From assembly GCF_001439915.1 (NCBI RefSeq), contig NZ_LMBW01000015.1, positions 12,558 to 73,780 on the forward strand: a stretch of 61,223 bases of DNA. The letters are read 5' to 3'. The notes under the pieces were generated by a model that saw nothing but the letters and a program-made list of their open reading frames with translations, was not told the DNA's origin and did not search any database. This DNA comes from Fredinandcohnia humi. Lineage in GTDB: Bacteria; Bacillota; Bacilli; Bacillales; Bacillaceae_L. The position numbers and the translations under genes are program-made. Of the stretch, positions 21,370 to 36,456 are shown in pieces (position 1 is the stretch's first letter; every line of letters begins with the position of its first letter).

Positions 21370-22560
21370 ATGGGAAAAGAGAAATTTGACCGTTCGAAAC
21401 CACATGCTAATATTGGTACAATTGGACACGTTGACCATGGTAAAACAACTTTAACAGCTGCTATCACTTCTGTTCTTGCAAAAAGAAGCGGAAAAGGAAC
21501 AGCAATGGGCTATGACCAAATCGATGGTGCTCCTGAAGAGCGTGAGCGTGGAATCACAATCTCAACTTCACACGTTGAGTACGAAACTGACAACCGTCAC
21601 TATGCACACGTTGACTGCCCAGGACACGCTGACTACGTTAAGAACATGATTACTGGTGCTGCACAAATGGACGGCGGAATCTTAGTAGTTTCTGCTGCTG
21701 ACGGCCCAATGCCACAAACTCGTGAGCACATCCTTCTTTCTCGTCAAGTAGGTGTTCCTTACCTAGTTGTATTCATGAACAAATGTGACATGGTAGACGA
21801 CGAAGAATTATTAGAATTAGTAGAAATGGAAGTTCGTGACCTTCTTTCTGAATACGAATTCCCTGGTGACGATGTACCAGTTATCAAAGGTTCTGCTCTT
21901 AAAGCTCTTGAAGGTGTAGCTGAGTGGGAAGATAAAATTATTGAATTAATGGCTGCTGTTGACGAATATGTTCCAACTCCAGTTCGTGACACTGATAAGC
22001 CATTCATGATGCCAGTTGAGGATGTATTCTCAATCACTGGTCGTGGTACAGTTGCTACAGGTCGTGTTGAGCGTGGACAAGTTAAAGTTGGTGAAGTTGT
22101 TGAAATCATCGGTTTAACTGAAGAGCCAAAAACAACTACTGTAACAGGTGTTGAAATGTTCCGTAAGCTTCTTGACTTTGCTGAAGCTGGTGACAACATC
22201 GGTGCACTACTTCGTGGTGTATCTCGTGATGATATCCAACGTGGACAAGTACTTGCTAAGCCAGGTACAATTAAGCCACACACAAAGTTTAAAGCAGAAG
22301 TTTACGTATTATCAAAAGAAGAAGGTGGACGTCATACTCCATTTTTCTCAAACTACCGTCCTCAGTTCTACTTCCGTACAACTGATGTAACTGGAATTTG
22401 TAACCTTCCAGAAGGCGTAGAAATGGTAATGCCTGGTGACAACATCGAAATGACTGTTGAACTAATCGCTTCAGTTGCAATCGAAGAAGGAACTAAGTTC
22501 TCTATTCGTGAAGGTGGACGTACAGTTGGCGCTGGCGTTGTTGCTACAATCACTGAGTAA
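21370..22560 (+). CDS. tuf: Elongation factor Tu
   Basis: EF-Tu delivers aminoacyl-tRNA to the ribosome as a GTP complex. The 396 aa protein has the P-loop [10 protein letters not shown], switch [41 protein letters not shown] and the C-terminal barrel ([24 protein letters not shown]). The ATG follows AAGGAGG. Codon use is strongly biased, as expected for one of the most abundant proteins. Confidence 0.98.
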   Translation: MGKEKFDRSKPHANIGTIGHVDHGKTTLTAAITSVLAKRSGKGTAMGYDQIDGAPEERERGITISTSHVEYETDNRHYAHVDCPGHADYVKNMITGAAQMDGGILVVSAADGPMPQTREHILLSRQVGVPYLVVFMNKCDMVDDEELLELVEMEVRDLLSEYEFPGDDVPVIKGSALKALEGVAEWEDKIIELMAAVDEYVPTPVRDTDKPFMMPVEDVFSITGRGTVATGRVERGQVKVGEVVEIIGLTEEPKTTTVTGVEMFRKLLDFAEAGDNIGALLRGVSRDDIQRGQVLAKPGTIKPHTKFKAEVYVLSKEEGGRHTPFFSNYRPQFYFRTTDVTGICNLPEGVEMVMPGDNIEMTVELIASVAIEEGTKFSIREGGRTVGAGVVATITE

Positions 22561-22575
22561 TAATATGGTATACAA

Positions 22576-22606
22576 AACAGGCGGATGATCCCGCCTGTTT
22601 TTTTTG
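22576..22606 (+). terminator. Intrinsic terminator after tuf
   Basis: AACAGGCGG-ATGATC-CCGCCTGTT followed by a run of T residues. Confidence 0.92.
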
Positions 22607-22699
22607 TACAGTGATTTCAATATATATAGAAGGAAACGAAGCGTGAGTACAATATAAATTCATTTCCAAAATCTAACGAAAAATAAATTTGTACTTTTG

Positions 22700-22728
22700 T
22701 TGAAATGTCCATCTGCGGTGTGTATAAT
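22700..22728 (+). promoter_or_regulatory. S10 operon promoter 1
   Basis: TTGAAA (22700-22705), 17 bp, TATAAT (22723-22728). Confidence 0.83.
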
Positions 22729-22768
22729 TGAAAAAGTGCGAAAGACATGCATAAAACGAAGAATTATG

Positions 22769-22797
22769 TTGCATTTCGTATTTGTTTTTTGTATAAT
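22769..22797 (+). promoter_or_regulatory. S10 operon promoter 2
   Basis: TTGCAT (22769-22774), 17 bp, TATAAT (22792-22797). It is arranged in tandem, 69 bp downstream of promoter 1. Confidence 0.75.
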
Positions 22798-22826
22798 AGT
22801 CAATGTTGGTCTTTGACTGCGATGAT

Positions 22827-22885
22827 GTGGAAGGTTGCTGATACACCCGGCCGCTTTGCCATGGCGAGTGTAAGGAAATTTCCAC
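22827..22885 (+). promoter_or_regulatory. Structured leader of the S10 operon
   Basis: An outer stem GTGGAA (22827-22832)/TTCCAC (22880-22885) encloses ACACCC/GAGTGT and a GC-rich inner helix in the segment CCGGCCGCTTTGCCATGGCG. The structure lies 45 nt before rpsJ and downstream of both promoters. E. coli regulates this operon through L4 binding a leader; whether this different leader has a protein ligand is unknown to me. Confidence 0.65.
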
Positions 22886-22909
22886 GGAGAAGGTCTATTT
22901 TTAAAATAG

Positions 22910-23239
<330 letters not shown>

Positions 23240-23284
23240 TTTAAAATATGAAATAAATCGTAAATATAATAGGAGGTGTGACTA

Positions 23285-23914
23285 ATGACCAAAGGAATCT
23301 TAGGAAGAAAAATTGGTATGACTCAAGTATTCGTAGGTAACGGTGAGCTTATTCCTGTAACTGTAATTGAAGCTGGTTCAAACGTAGTTCTTCAAAAGAA
23401 ATCAGTCGAAACTGATGGCTATGAGGCGGTACAAATCGGCTTTGAAGATAAGAGAGAAAAGCTTGCAAACAAACCTGAAAAGGGTCATGCATCAAAAGCA
23501 AACACTGCACCTAAGCGCTTCGTTCGAGAATTACGCGGAGTTAACTTAGATGAGTTTGAAGTTGGTCAGGAAGTCAAAGTTGATATCTTCGCTGAAGGAG
23601 ATATCGTAGATGTAACAGGAATCTCAAAAGGTAAAGGATTCCAAGGTGCAATTAAGCGCCATAACCAATCTCGCGGACCTATGTCTCACGGTTCTCGTTA
23701 TCACCGTCGTCCTGGTTCTATGGGACCTGTAGCGCCAAACCGTGTGTTCAAAAACAAACTTTTACCTGGTCGTATGGGTGGAGAGCGTATCACAGTACAA
23801 AACTTAGAGATCGTTAAAGTAGATACAGAGCGTAATCTTCTTCTAGTAAAAGGTAATGTACCTGGTGCGAGAAAATCTGTTATTACAGTAAAGACTGCTG
23901 TTAAAGCAAAGTAA
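23285..23914 (+). CDS. rplC: 50S ribosomal protein L3
   Basis: An early-assembly protein whose central extension reaches the peptidyl-transferase centre. The 209 aa protein starts [20 protein letters not shown] and contains [20 protein letters not shown] and [15 protein letters not shown]. The ATG follows AGGAGGTG. Confidence 0.98.
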   Translation: MTKGILGRKIGMTQVFVGNGELIPVTVIEAGSNVVLQKKSVETDGYEAVQIGFEDKREKLANKPEKGHASKANTAPKRFVRELRGVNLDEFEVGQEVKVDIFAEGDIVDVTGISKGKGFQGAIKRHNQSRGPMSHGSRYHRRPGSMGPVAPNRVFKNKLLPGRMGGERITVQNLEIVKVDTERNLLLVKGNVPGARKSVITVKTAVKAK

Positions 23915-23939
23915 CTTACTAGGAAAGGAGGACATTTGA

Positions 23940-24563
23940 ATGCCTAAAGTATCATTGTTTAACCAAACTGGTTCATCTGTTGGAGAAATCGAATTAAACG
24001 ATTCTGTATTCGGTGTTGAACCAAATCAACAAGTATTATTTGACGCACTAATCATGCAAAGAGCTTCTTTACGTCAAGGAACTCACAAAACAAAGATTCG
24101 TTCTGAAGTAGCAGGCGGAGGACGTAAACCATGGCGTCAAAAGGGAACTGGTCGTGCTCGTCAAGGTTCGATTCGTTCACCACAATGGCGCGGCGGTGGA
24201 ACAGTATTTGGTCCAACTCCAAGAAGCTATAGCTACAAATTACCAAAAAAAGTTCGCCGTTTAGCAATCAAATCTGCATTATCTACAAAGGTATTGGAGG
24301 AAAACATTCTAGTATTAGAAAATCTAGTATTAGATGCTCCTAAAACTAAAGACATGGTTGCGGTACTGAAAGGATTAAACGTAGAACGCAAAGCGTTAAT
24401 CGTTACTGCAGATTTCAATGAAGCAGTAGAACTTTCAGCTCGTAATATTCCTGGAGTAACCGTTGTTGCTGCAAATGGAATTAGTGTTCTTGATGTTCTT
24501 AACCATGATAAGCTTGTGATTACTAAAGCTGCGGTGGAAAAAGTAGAGGAGGTGCTCGTATAA
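23940..24563 (+). CDS. rplD: 50S ribosomal protein L4
   Basis: L4 lines the polypeptide exit tunnel. The 207 aa protein has the loop [20 protein letters not shown] followed by [19 protein letters not shown], the region altered in some macrolide-resistant strains; it looks wild type here. In E. coli L4 is the autoregulator of this operon. Its stop overlaps the rplW ATG by one base, implying coupling. Confidence 0.98.
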   Translation: MPKVSLFNQTGSSVGEIELNDSVFGVEPNQQVLFDALIMQRASLRQGTHKTKIRSEVAGGGRKPWRQKGTGRARQGSIRSPQWRGGGTVFGPTPRSYSYKLPKKVRRLAIKSALSTKVLEENILVLENLVLDAPKTKDMVAVLKGLNVERKALIVTADFNEAVELSARNIPGVTVVAANGISVLDVLNHDKLVITKAAVEKVEEVLV

Positions 24564-24850
24564 TGAAAGATCCTCGAGATATTATTAAGAGCCCTGTTAT
24601 TACTGAACGTTCATCAGACTTAATGGCTGAAAAGAAATACACTTTCGATGTTGATGTTAAATCTAATAAAACTGAAGTTAAAGATGCTATTCAACAAATT
24701 TTCGGTGTGAAGGTTGAGAAAGTTAACATCATGAACTACAAAGGTAAGTTCAAACGTGTAGGACGTCACAGTGGATATACAAATCGTCGCAGAAAAGCAA
24801 TCGTTAAATTAACAGCAGACAGCAAAGAAATCGAATTCTTTGAAGTTTAA
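24563..24850 (+). CDS. rplW: 50S ribosomal protein L23
   Basis: L23 sits at the tunnel exit and docks trigger factor and SRP. The 95 aa protein has [20 protein letters not shown] and [20 protein letters not shown]. The start overlaps the rplD stop; GAGGAGGTG within rplD acts as ribosome binding site. Confidence 0.98.
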   Translation: MKDPRDIIKSPVITERSSDLMAEKKYTFDVDVKSNKTEVKDAIQQIFGVKVEKVNIMNYKGKFKRVGRHSGYTNRRRKAIVKLTADSKEIEFFEV

Positions 24851-24858
24851 TTTTATAG

Positions 24859-25707
<849 letters not shown>

Positions 25708-25717
25708 CGGGATTGTG

Positions 25718-25739
25718 CTACGGTTCATCGGAACCGTAG
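25718..25739 (+). other. Perfect 9 bp hairpin between rplB and rpsS
   Basis: CTACGGTTC-ATCG-GAACCGTAG lies in the 57 nt gap and is followed by the rpsS ribosome binding site without a T-tract. It may be an mRNA-processing or translation-control element. Confidence 0.6.
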
Positions 25740-25764
25740 GTCAATCACGAAGGGAGGTTCACTC

Positions 25765-26043
25765 ATGGGACGCAGCTTAAAAAAAGGACCTTTTGTAGAT
25801 GACCACTTAATGAAAAAGGTTGAGAATCAAATGGAATCAGAAAAGAAACAAGTTATTAAAACTTGGTCTCGTCGTTCTACGATTTTCCCTCAATTCATTG
25901 GTCAAACAATCGCAGTTTATGATGGTCGTAAACATGTACCAGTCTACGTTACTGAAGACATGGTAGGTCATAAACTTGGTGAATTTGCACCAACTCGTAT
26001 GTACAAAGGCCACGCAAGTGACGATAAGAAAACTAGACGTTAA
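25765..26043 (+). CDS. rpsS: 30S ribosomal protein S19
   Basis: S19 of the 30S head contacts S13 and the A-site finger. The 92 aa protein starts [20 protein letters not shown] and ends [20 protein letters not shown]. The ATG follows AAGGGAGGTT. The gene is preceded by a perfect hairpin. Confidence 0.98.
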   Translation: MGRSLKKGPFVDDHLMKKVENQMESEKKQVIKTWSRRSTIFPQFIGQTIAVYDGRKHVPVYVTEDMVGHKLGEFAPTRMYKGHASDDKKTRR

Positions 26044-26061
26044 TGAGAGGAGGATTTATCT

Positions 26062-26403
26062 ATGCAAGCTAAAGCTGTTGCGAGAACAGTTCGTATTGCT
26101 CCTCGTAAAGTTCGATTAGTAGCAGATTTAATTCGAGGCAAGCAAGTAGGTGAAGCAATCGCAATCCTACGTCATACACCTAAAGCTGCTTCACCAGTTG
26201 TAGAAAAAGTATTAAATTCTGCGATTGCGAATGCAGAGCATAACTACGAAATGGACGCAAATAACCTAGTTATTACTGAAGCGTATGTAAATGAAGGTCC
26301 AACGTTAAAAAGATTCCGTCCAAGAGCTATGGGACGTGCTAGCCAAATTAACAAGCGCACTAGCCACATTACAATCGTGGTATCAGAAAAGAAGGAGGGA
26401 TAA
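26062..26403 (+). CDS. rplV: 50S ribosomal protein L22
   Basis: L22 extends a beta-hairpin into the exit tunnel. The 113 aa protein has [20 protein letters not shown] and the hairpin [20 protein letters not shown], of normal length with no insertion of the type linked to macrolide resistance. AGGAGG precedes the ATG. Confidence 0.98.
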   Translation: MQAKAVARTVRIAPRKVRLVADLIRGKQVGEAIAILRHTPKAASPVVEKVLNSAIANAEHNYEMDANNLVITEAYVNEGPTLKRFRPRAMGRASQINKRTSHITIVVSEKKEG

Positions 26404-26406
26404 GTA

Positions 26407-27686
<1,280 letters not shown>

Positions 27687-27715
27687 TCGATAACCAAAGA
27701 AGGAGGTCTACGATA

Positions 27716-27979
27716 GTGAGTGAACGTAACCAACGTAAGGTCTACACTGGACGTGTTGTATCTGACAAAATGGATAAAACAGTTACTGTGCTTGTAGAAA
27801 CCTATAAGAAGCATTCTCTTTACGGTAAACGCGTAAAGTATTCAAAGAAATTTAAGGCGCATGATGAGAACAATGTTGCAAAAGCTGGCGACGTCGTTAA
27901 AATTATGGAGACTCGTCCATTATCTGCTACAAAACGCTTCCGTCTTGTTGAAGTAGTAGAAAAAGCAGTTATTATCTAA
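27716..27979 (+). CDS. rpsQ: 30S ribosomal protein S17
   Basis: A primary 16S rRNA-binding protein with an OB fold. The 87 aa protein starts at GTG 27716 after AAGGAGG and contains [20 protein letters not shown] and [20 protein letters not shown]. Confidence 0.97.
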   Translation: MSERNQRKVYTGRVVSDKMDKTVTVLVETYKKHSLYGKRVKYSKKFKAHDENNVAKAGDVVKIMETRPLSATKRFRLVEVVEKAVII

Positions 27980-28025
27980 ATATATTTGTTCGGATCAATC
28001 AATAATCCGAAGGGAGGTTTCATGA

Positions 28026-28394
<369 letters not shown>

Positions 28395-28431
28395 TTCGAA
28401 ATCGATTGGCCTTTAAGGAGGTGCGAAATAG

Positions 28432-28743
28432 ATGCATGTAAAAAAGGGTGACAAGGTACAGGTTATTTCAGGGAAAGATAAAGGTAAACAAGGTGTGATC
28501 CTTGAGAGCTACCCAAAGAAAGACCGTGTTCTTGTAGAAGGCGTTAATATCGTAAAAAAACACTCAAAACCGTCTCAAGCGAATCCACAAGGTGGTATCA
28601 TCAGCCAAGAGGCACCTATTCATGTATCAAATGTTATGCCATTAGATCCTAAATCTAGTACTCCAACTCGTGTTGGATACCAAGAAGTGAATGGCAAAAA
28701 GGTACGTGTAGCAAAAAAATCTGGTGAAGTTTTAGATAAATAG
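28432..28743 (+). CDS. rplX: 50S ribosomal protein L24
   Basis: An assembly initiator with a KOW motif near the tunnel exit. The 103 aa protein starts [20 protein letters not shown] and contains [20 protein letters not shown]. The ATG follows AAGGAGGTG. Confidence 0.98.
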   Translation: MHVKKGDKVQVISGKDKGKQGVILESYPKKDRVLVEGVNIVKKHSKPSQANPQGGIISQEAPIHVSNVMPLDPKSSTPTRVGYQEVNGKKVRVAKKSGEVLDK

Positions 28744-28767
28744 TAAATATAGAAAGGAGGTACTTAC

Positions 28768-29935
<1,168 letters not shown>

Positions 29936-29962
29936 AGCTCTACTAGAATGGAGGTGTAGTAC

Positions 29963-30499
29963 ATGTCACGTATTGGTAAAAAACCAATCGAAATACCATC
30001 TGGTGTTACTGTAACATTCAACGGTAATACTGCTACTGTAAAAGGACCAAAAGGCGAATTAACTCGTACTTTTCATCCTGATATGAAGATCAATGTTGAA
30101 GACAACGTAATCACTGTTGTTCGTCCAACTGAAAATAAAGAACACCGTGCTCTTCACGGTACAACACGTAGTCTGCTTGGAAACATGGTTGAAGGTGTAT
30201 CCAAAGGTTTTGAAAGAGGCTTAGAGCTAATCGGGGTCGGATACCGTGCTCAAAAAGCTGGAAACAAACTTGTGTTAAATGTTGGATATTCTCATCCAGT
30301 AGAAATCGTACCAGAGACTGGCGTTGAAGTCGAAGTACCATCTAACACGAAGATCGTTGTTAAAGGTATCGACAAGGAACGTGTTGGAGCGTTAGCTGCT
30401 AATATTCGTGGTGTACGTCCGCCTGAGCCTTATAAAGGAAAAGGTATTCGCTACGAAGGTGAATTTGTTCGTCGTAAGGAAGGTAAAACTGCGAAGTAA
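29963..30499 (+). CDS. rplF: 50S ribosomal protein L6
   Basis: L6 sits near the sarcin-ricin loop. The 178 aa protein has two similar domains, with the start [20 protein letters not shown] and the C-terminal signature [20 protein letters not shown]. The ATG follows GGAGGTG. Confidence 0.98.
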   Translation: MSRIGKKPIEIPSGVTVTFNGNTATVKGPKGELTRTFHPDMKINVEDNVITVVRPTENKEHRALHGTTRSLLGNMVEGVSKGFERGLELIGVGYRAQKAGNKLVLNVGYSHPVEIVPETGVEVEVPSNTKIVVKGIDKERVGALAANIRGVRPPEPYKGKGIRYEGEFVRRKEGKTAK

Positions 30500-30531
30500 G
30501 CCTTTTTAGGTAAAAGAAAGGAGAGACGTAA

Positions 30532-30894
30532 ATGATTACGAAACAGGATAAAAATGCAGTTCGTAGAAAAAGACATGCTCGTGTTCGTTCTCGTGTTTCA
30601 GGAACTGCTGCTCGTCCTCGCCTAAATGTGTTCCGTTCTAACAAACACATTTACGCTCAATTAATCGATGATGTGAACTCAGTAACAATCGCAAGTGCTT
30701 CTACATTAGATAAAGAACTTTCTGTTGAAGGTGCTGGTAACGTAGACGCAGCAACAAAGGTTGGCGAACTAGTTGCAAAGCGTGGAATTGAAAAAGGAAT
30801 CAAAGAGGTTGTATTTGACCGCGGAGGTTACCTATATCACGGACGCGTTAAAGCTCTAGCTGAGGCTGCTCGTGAAACTGGTTTACAATTTTAA
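30532..30894 (+). CDS. rplR: 50S ribosomal protein L18
   Basis: L18 binds 5S rRNA with L5. The 120 aa protein has the basic N-terminus [20 protein letters not shown], the core [20 protein letters not shown] and the end [20 protein letters not shown]. Confidence 0.98.
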   Translation: MITKQDKNAVRRKRHARVRSRVSGTAARPRLNVFRSNKHIYAQLIDDVNSVTIASASTLDKELSVEGAGNVDAATKVGELVAKRGIEKGIKEVVFDRGGYLYHGRVKALAEAARETGLQF

Positions 30895-30915
30895 TAAAAA
30901 GGAGGGACATTATAG

Positions 30916-31416
30916 ATGCGTGCAATTGATCCAAATAAATTAGAACTTGAAGAACGTGTGGTTACCGTTAACCGTGTTGCTAAGGTTGTAAAAGGTGGAC
31001 GTCGTTTCCGCTTTGCAGCATTAGTAGTTGTCGGTGATAAGAACGGACATGTTGGTTTTGGAACTGGTAAAGCACAAGAAGTTCCAGACGCAATTCGTAA
31101 AGCAATTGAAGATGCTAAAAAGAACTTAGTATCTGTGCCGATGGTTGGCACAACAATACCTCACCAAGTAGTTGGTCAATATGGAGCAGGAGAAGTATTA
31201 CTAAAGCCTGCATCTGAAGGTACTGGAGTTATCGCTGGCGGACCAGTTCGTGCGGTTTTAGAACTTGCTGGTGTCGGTGATATCCTTTCTAAGTCATTAG
31301 GAACGAACACTCCAGTAAATATGATTCGTGCTACAATCCAAGGTTTAACTCAATTAAAGCGTGCTGAAGAAGTAGCTAAGTTACGTGGTAAATCAGTAGA
31401 AGAACTGTTAGGATAG
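30916..31416 (+). CDS. rpsE: 30S ribosomal protein S5
   Basis: S5 is at the mRNA entrance and affects accuracy. The 166 aa protein has the S5 dsRNA-binding-like domain with [40 protein letters not shown] and [20 protein letters not shown]. The loop linked to spectinomycin resistance (VVKGGRRF) looks wild type. GGAGGG precedes the ATG. Confidence 0.98.
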   Translation: MRAIDPNKLELEERVVTVNRVAKVVKGGRRFRFAALVVVGDKNGHVGFGTGKAQEVPDAIRKAIEDAKKNLVSVPMVGTTIPHQVVGQYGAGEVLLKPASEGTGVIAGGPVRAVLELAGVGDILSKSLGTNTPVNMIRATIQGLTQLKRAEEVAKLRGKSVEELLG

Positions 31417-31429
31417 GAGGGAAAACACA

Positions 31430-31612
31430 ATGTCAAAGAAATTAGAAATTACCCTCACTCGCAGTGTCATCGGACGCCCTGAAGACCAACGTGTAACTGT
31501 TCGTACTCTTGGATTGAAAAAATTACATCAAACTGTTGTTCATGATGATAATGCTGCGATTCGCGGTATGATAAATAAAGTTGCTCACCTAGTTACGGTT
31601 AAAGAACAATAA
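31430..31612 (+). CDS. rpmD: 50S ribosomal protein L30
   Basis: A 60 aa protein, [20 protein letters not shown] onward with [20 protein letters not shown], the complete bacterial L30 fold. The ATG follows GGAGGG 13 nt after rpsE. Confidence 0.97.
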   Translation: MSKKLEITLTRSVIGRPEDQRVTVRTLGLKKLHQTVVHDDNAAIRGMINKVAHLVTVKEQ

Positions 31613-31645
31613 TTAGATTTTTTTCTGAAATAAGGAGGTGCCCAA

Positions 31646-32086
31646 ATGAAACTTCATGAATTACAACCGGTTGAAGGATCCCGTAAAACACGCAATCGTG
31701 TTGGACGTGGAACTGGTTCAGGCAACGGTAAAACTGCTGGTAAAGGTCATAAAGGTCAAAATGCACGTTCAGGTGGCGGTGTTCGTCCTGGATTTGAAGG
31801 TGGTCAAACCCCTTTATTCCAACGCTTACCTAAACGTGGTTTTACAAACATCAATCGCAAAGACTTTGCGATTGTTAACCTGGAAACATTAAATCGTTTT
31901 GAAGACGGAACAGAAGTAACACCTGAACTTCTAATTGAAACTGGTGTTGTAAGTAAACTTAATGCTGGAGTTAAGGTCCTTGGTAAAGGTACTCTTGATA
32001 AAAAGCTAACAGTTAGAGCTCACAAATTCTCCTCTACTGCCCAACAAGCGATTGAAGCTGCTGGCGGAACAACTGAGGTGATTTAA
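31646..32086 (+). CDS. rplO: 50S ribosomal protein L15
   Basis: A late-assembly protein. The 146 aa product starts [20 protein letters not shown] and has the glycine-rich [20 protein letters not shown] and [20 protein letters not shown]. The stop codon overlaps the secY ATG by one base. Confidence 0.98.
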   Translation: MKLHELQPVEGSRKTRNRVGRGTGSGNGKTAGKGHKGQNARSGGGVRPGFEGGQTPLFQRLPKRGFTNINRKDFAIVNLETLNRFEDGTEVTPELLIETGVVSKLNAGVKVLGKGTLDKKLTVRAHKFSSTAQQAIEAAGGTTEVI

Positions 32087-33378
32087 TGTTTCAAACAATC
32101 TCCAATTTTATGCGCGTTGGTGATATAAGAAACAAAATTATATTCACCTTACTTATGTTAGTAGTATTTCGAATCGGCACCTTTATTCCAGTGCCAAATG
32201 TAAATGCCGACGTTTTAAAAGCGACTGACAGCAACACAGCGTTCGGCCTTTTAAATACATTTGGTGGTGGAGCATTGTTTAACTTCTCAATCCTTGCGAT
32301 GGGTATCATGCCTTACATTACTGCTTCAATTATCATTCAGTTGTTGCAAATGGACGTTGTTCCTAAATTTACGGAATGGTCCAAGCAAGGGGAAGTTGGA
32401 CGTCGTAAATTAGCACAGTTTACTCGCTATGGAACGATCGTGCTTGGCTTTGTTCAAGCATTAGGTATGTCATACGGCTTCAACAATATGTCAAATGGAA
32501 TGTTAATTGAAAATCCTAGTATCGGAACGTATTTATTAATCGCTGTTGTGTTAACTGCTGGTACTGCATTTTTAATGTGGTTAGGTGAACAAATTACAGC
32601 GAAGGGCGTTGGAAACGGAATTTCTATTATCATTTTTGCGGGTATTGCTGCTGGTATTCCTACTGCTGTAAATCAAATCTATATTCAACAATTTGAAAAT
32701 GCAGGAGATCGATTATTCCTAAGCATCATTACTGTTATTTTACTGCTAATTGCTATTGTGGCTGTTGTCGTAGGTGTAATATTTGTACAACAAGCATTAC
32801 GTAAAATTCCAATTCAATATGCAAAGCGGTTAGCTGCTAATAGCCCGGTTGGAGGACACTCCACACATTTACCATTAAAAGTAAATGCAGCTGGTGTTAT
32901 TCCTGTAATTTTTGCAGTTTCCTTCATTATTACACCACCAACGATTGCATCGTTCTTCGGTCCTAATGCGGTAACTGAATTTATTACAAAATACTTCGAT
33001 TATACCCAACCTGTTGGGATGATCATTTATATCGCGCTAATCATTGCGTTCTCATATTTCTACACATTTGTTCAAGTTAATCCTGAGCAAATGGCAGATA
33101 ATTTGAAAAAGCAAGGCGGCTACATTCCAGGGATTCGCCCAGGAAGAAACACGCAAGAATATGTAACGAAAATTCTGTATCGCTTAACTTTTGTTGGTTC
33201 TATTTTCTTAGCAGCTATTTCTGTTCTTCCTGTATTCTTTATAACTTTTGCGAATTTACCGCAGTCTGCACAAATTGGTGGAACTAGCTTGCTCATCGTT
33301 GTCGGCGTTGCACTTGAGACAATGAAGCAGCTTGAAAGTCAGCTTGTAAAACGTCATTATAAAGGATTTATTAAATAA
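32086..33378 (+). CDS. secY: Preprotein translocase channel SecY
   Basis: SecY forms the membrane channel for secreted and inserted proteins, with SecE (encoded at 5514) and SecG. The 430 aa protein has ten predicted membrane helices, including LLMLVVFRIGTFIPVPNVNA, the plug region FGLLNTFGGGALFNFSILAM and the cytoplasmic loop KQGGYIPGIRPGRNTQEYV. It starts at the overlapping TAATG with rplO, so it is translationally coupled. Confidence 0.98.
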   Translation: MFQTISNFMRVGDIRNKIIFTLLMLVVFRIGTFIPVPNVNADVLKATDSNTAFGLLNTFGGGALFNFSILAMGIMPYITASIIIQLLQMDVVPKFTEWSKQGEVGRRKLAQFTRYGTIVLGFVQALGMSYGFNNMSNGMLIENPSIGTYLLIAVVLTAGTAFLMWLGEQITAKGVGNGISIIIFAGIAAGIPTAVNQIYIQQFENAGDRLFLSIITVILLLIAIVAVVVGVIFVQQALRKIPIQYAKRLAANSPVGGHSTHLPLKVNAAGVIPVIFAVSFIITPPTIASFFGPNAVTEFITKYFDYTQPVGMIIYIALIIAFSYFYTFVQVNPEQMADNLKKQGGYIPGIRPGRNTQEYVTKILYRLTFVGSIFLAAISVLPVFFITFANLPQSAQIGGTSLLIVVGVALETMKQLESQLVKRHYKGFIK

Positions 33379-33382
33379 GGTT

Positions 33383-34087
<705 letters not shown>

Positions 34088-34834
34088 ATGATTATTTGCA
34101 AGTCACCAAGTGAGATTGAAATAATGCGCGAAGCTGGTAAAATCGTTGCATTAACACACCAAGAATTGCAAAAATATATTACTCCGGGGATTTCGACGAA
34201 AGAACTGGATACAATTGCTGAGAAGATTATTCGTGGATATGATGCAATTCCTTCTTTTAAAGGGTATAATGGTTTTCGCGGTAGTATCTGTACTTCTGTT
34301 AATGAAGAGCTGGTACATGGTATGCCAGGTGATCGCGTCTTACAAGATGGAGATATTATAAGTATTGATATCGGCGCAAAGATCAATGGCTATCATGGTG
34401 ACTCAGCTTGGACTTATCCTGTAGGTACGATTTCACTAGAAAATCAAAAACTTCTTAAAGTAACGAAAGAATCTCTTTACCAAGGATTAGAAGAAGCAAA
34501 ACCTGGTGTGCGTCTTTCAAATATTTCTCATGCAATCCAAGTTTATGTCGAGACAAACGACTTTTCGGTTGTTCGGGAATATGTTGGTCACGGTGTAGGC
34601 AAAGAATTACATGAGGAGCCGCAAATTCCACATTACGGTCCTCCTAATAAAGGACCACGTTTAAAACCAGGAATGGTACTTGCCGTTGAACCGATGGTAA
34701 ATGCAGGTAGTCGATACGTGAAGACGTTAGCAGATAACTGGACTGTTGTAACAGTCGATGGCAAAACGTGTGCGCATTTTGAGCATACGATTGCTATTAC
34801 AGAAACAGGGTATGAGATCTTAACAAAATTGTAA
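34088..34834 (+). CDS. map: Methionine aminopeptidase, type I
   Basis: Removes the initiator methionine from nascent proteins. The 248 aa protein carries the five metal ligands: the two aspartates in [20 protein letters not shown], the His in [19 protein letters not shown], the Glu in [10 protein letters not shown] and the Glu in [11 protein letters not shown]. It abuts adk with no gap. Confidence 0.98.
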   Translation: MIICKSPSEIEIMREAGKIVALTHQELQKYITPGISTKELDTIAEKIIRGYDAIPSFKGYNGFRGSICTSVNEELVHGMPGDRVLQDGDIISIDIGAKINGYHGDSAWTYPVGTISLENQKLLKVTKESLYQGLEEAKPGVRLSNISHAIQVYVETNDFSVVREYVGHGVGKELHEEPQIPHYGPPNKGPRLKPGMVLAVEPMVNAGSRYVKTLADNWTVVTVDGKTCAHFEHTIAITETGYEILTKL

Positions 34835-34840
34835 GGCACA

Positions 34841-35000
34841 AACCCTATTCATGAGAATAACATTCATCTAATTTTTGATTACGTATCTCCGGAAGTTCAG
34901 AGCAGTATTAAAGAAACTGGTCGATGGCAAACGTAGAGGAATGTTTGTATATATCGAAGTTTGTCAATGAGCACGTTACTGATTTGAAGAAGGGAGAACT
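34841..35000 (+). pseudogene. Remnant of a KOW-domain RNA-binding protein gene (ybzG-like)
   Basis: In B. subtilis a small KOW-protein gene lies between map and infA. Here no open frame exists, but three reading frames give consecutive family-like pieces: IFDYVSPEVQSSIKETGR (34871-34924), DGKRRGMFVY (34923-34952) and [16 protein letters not shown] (34951-34998). They match the order of what I remember of the family C-terminus (DYISPEVQ..ETGR, NGK, ISKFVNE). The N-terminal KOW part is missing. So the gene appears truncated and frameshifted twice. The comparison is from memory and needs an alignment. Confidence 0.65.
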
Positions 35001-35005
35001 ATCCA

Positions 35006-35224
35006 ATGGCGAAAGACGATGTAATTGAAGTTGAAGGTACTGTTGCAGAGACATTACCTAATGCAATGTTTAAAGTTGAATTAGAGAATGGTCATACTGT
35101 TTTGGCCCATGTTTCTGGTAAAATTCGCATGCACTTTATTCGTATTTTACCCGGAGACAAGGTTACGGTAGAATTATCACCTTATGACTTGACTCGCGGT
35201 AGGATTACGTACCGTTTTAAATAA
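35006..35224 (+). CDS. infA: Translation initiation factor IF-1
   Basis: IF-1 occupies the A site during initiation. The 72 aa OB-fold protein is complete: [59 protein letters not shown]. The ATG follows AAGGGAG; that site lies within the decayed upstream gene. Confidence 0.98.
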   Translation: MAKDDVIEVEGTVAETLPNAMFKVELENGHTVLAHVSGKIRMHFIRILPGDKVTVELSPYDLTRGRITYRFK

Positions 35225-35253
35225 ATGCGCTCCGAACTATCAAGGAGGTTTGA

Positions 35254-35370
<117 letters not shown>

Positions 35371-35393
35371 TAAATAAGGAGGTGTACGTCTAA

Positions 35394-35759
35394 ATGGCAC
35401 GTATTGCTGGTGTTGATGTTCCGCGCGAAAAGCGTGTAGTAATATCTTTAACATATATTTTTGGAATCGGACGTCCAACTGCACAAAAGATCCTAGCAGA
35501 AGCTGGTGTTTCTGAAGATACACGTGTTCGTGATCTTACTGAAGATGAATTAAACAAAGTTCGTGAAATCGTTGACCGTTACAAAGTAGAAGGTGACCTT
35601 CGTCGTGAAGTTTCACTTAACATTAAACGTCTGATCGAAATCGGCTCTTACCGTGGTCTACGTCATCGTCGCGGATTACCTGTAAGAGGTCAAAATACTA
35701 AAAATAACGCTCGTACACGTAAAGGACCTCGTCGTACTGTAGCAAACAAGAAGAAATAG
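35394..35759 (+). CDS. rpsM: 30S ribosomal protein S13
   Basis: An S13 of 121 aa that forms inter-subunit bridges from the 30S head. It has the start [20 protein letters not shown] and the end [29 protein letters not shown] precedes the ATG. Confidence 0.98.
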   Translation: MARIAGVDVPREKRVVISLTYIFGIGRPTAQKILAEAGVSEDTRVRDLTEDELNKVREIVDRYKVEGDLRREVSLNIKRLIEIGSYRGLRHRRGLPVRGQNTKNNARTRKGPRRTVANKKK

Positions 35760-35778
35760 TAAGGGAGGTAATGGATAA

Positions 35779-36168
<390 letters not shown>

Positions 36169-36456
36169 GATACGTACAATTTTGACAGAACGTATTTGAT
36201 CTTTTTCTGTATAAGATTTTTTATCCATGGCTATAATGGATTAATGGGTTTTGTTAAACTTTTTTATTCTTATAAGTGCAACAAAGGCGTGAGTGAGGTT
36301 GATTCACGAATCGCCATGTTTTATTTATAAGTTCTTTACAGAATAAATCGAGTTGTTGTTGTGCACAGATAGGGAACTTAACTTTTGGGAATTTCGGTTG
36401 GATGTTTTTGATCATGGTCTAGCCGAGGTTTCGACGTTTTGAAGGAGGGTTTATAA
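36169..36456 (+). other. Long intergenic leader before rpoA
   Basis: A 288 nt gap within an operon that is otherwise tight. It contains TTGACA (36182-36187) with TATAAG at 36210 (spacer of 22, too long) and an isolated TATAAT at 36232-36237 without a clear -35. No open frame of note. It probably holds an internal promoter or mRNA-processing site for rpoA-rplQ; I cannot assign one firmly. Confidence 0.45.

Noticed and set aside
36182-36237. Firm promoter upstream of rpoA
   Set aside because: TTGACA and TATAAG are 22 bp apart and TATAAT at 36232 lacks a -35 at proper distance, so no pair meets the usual spacing.
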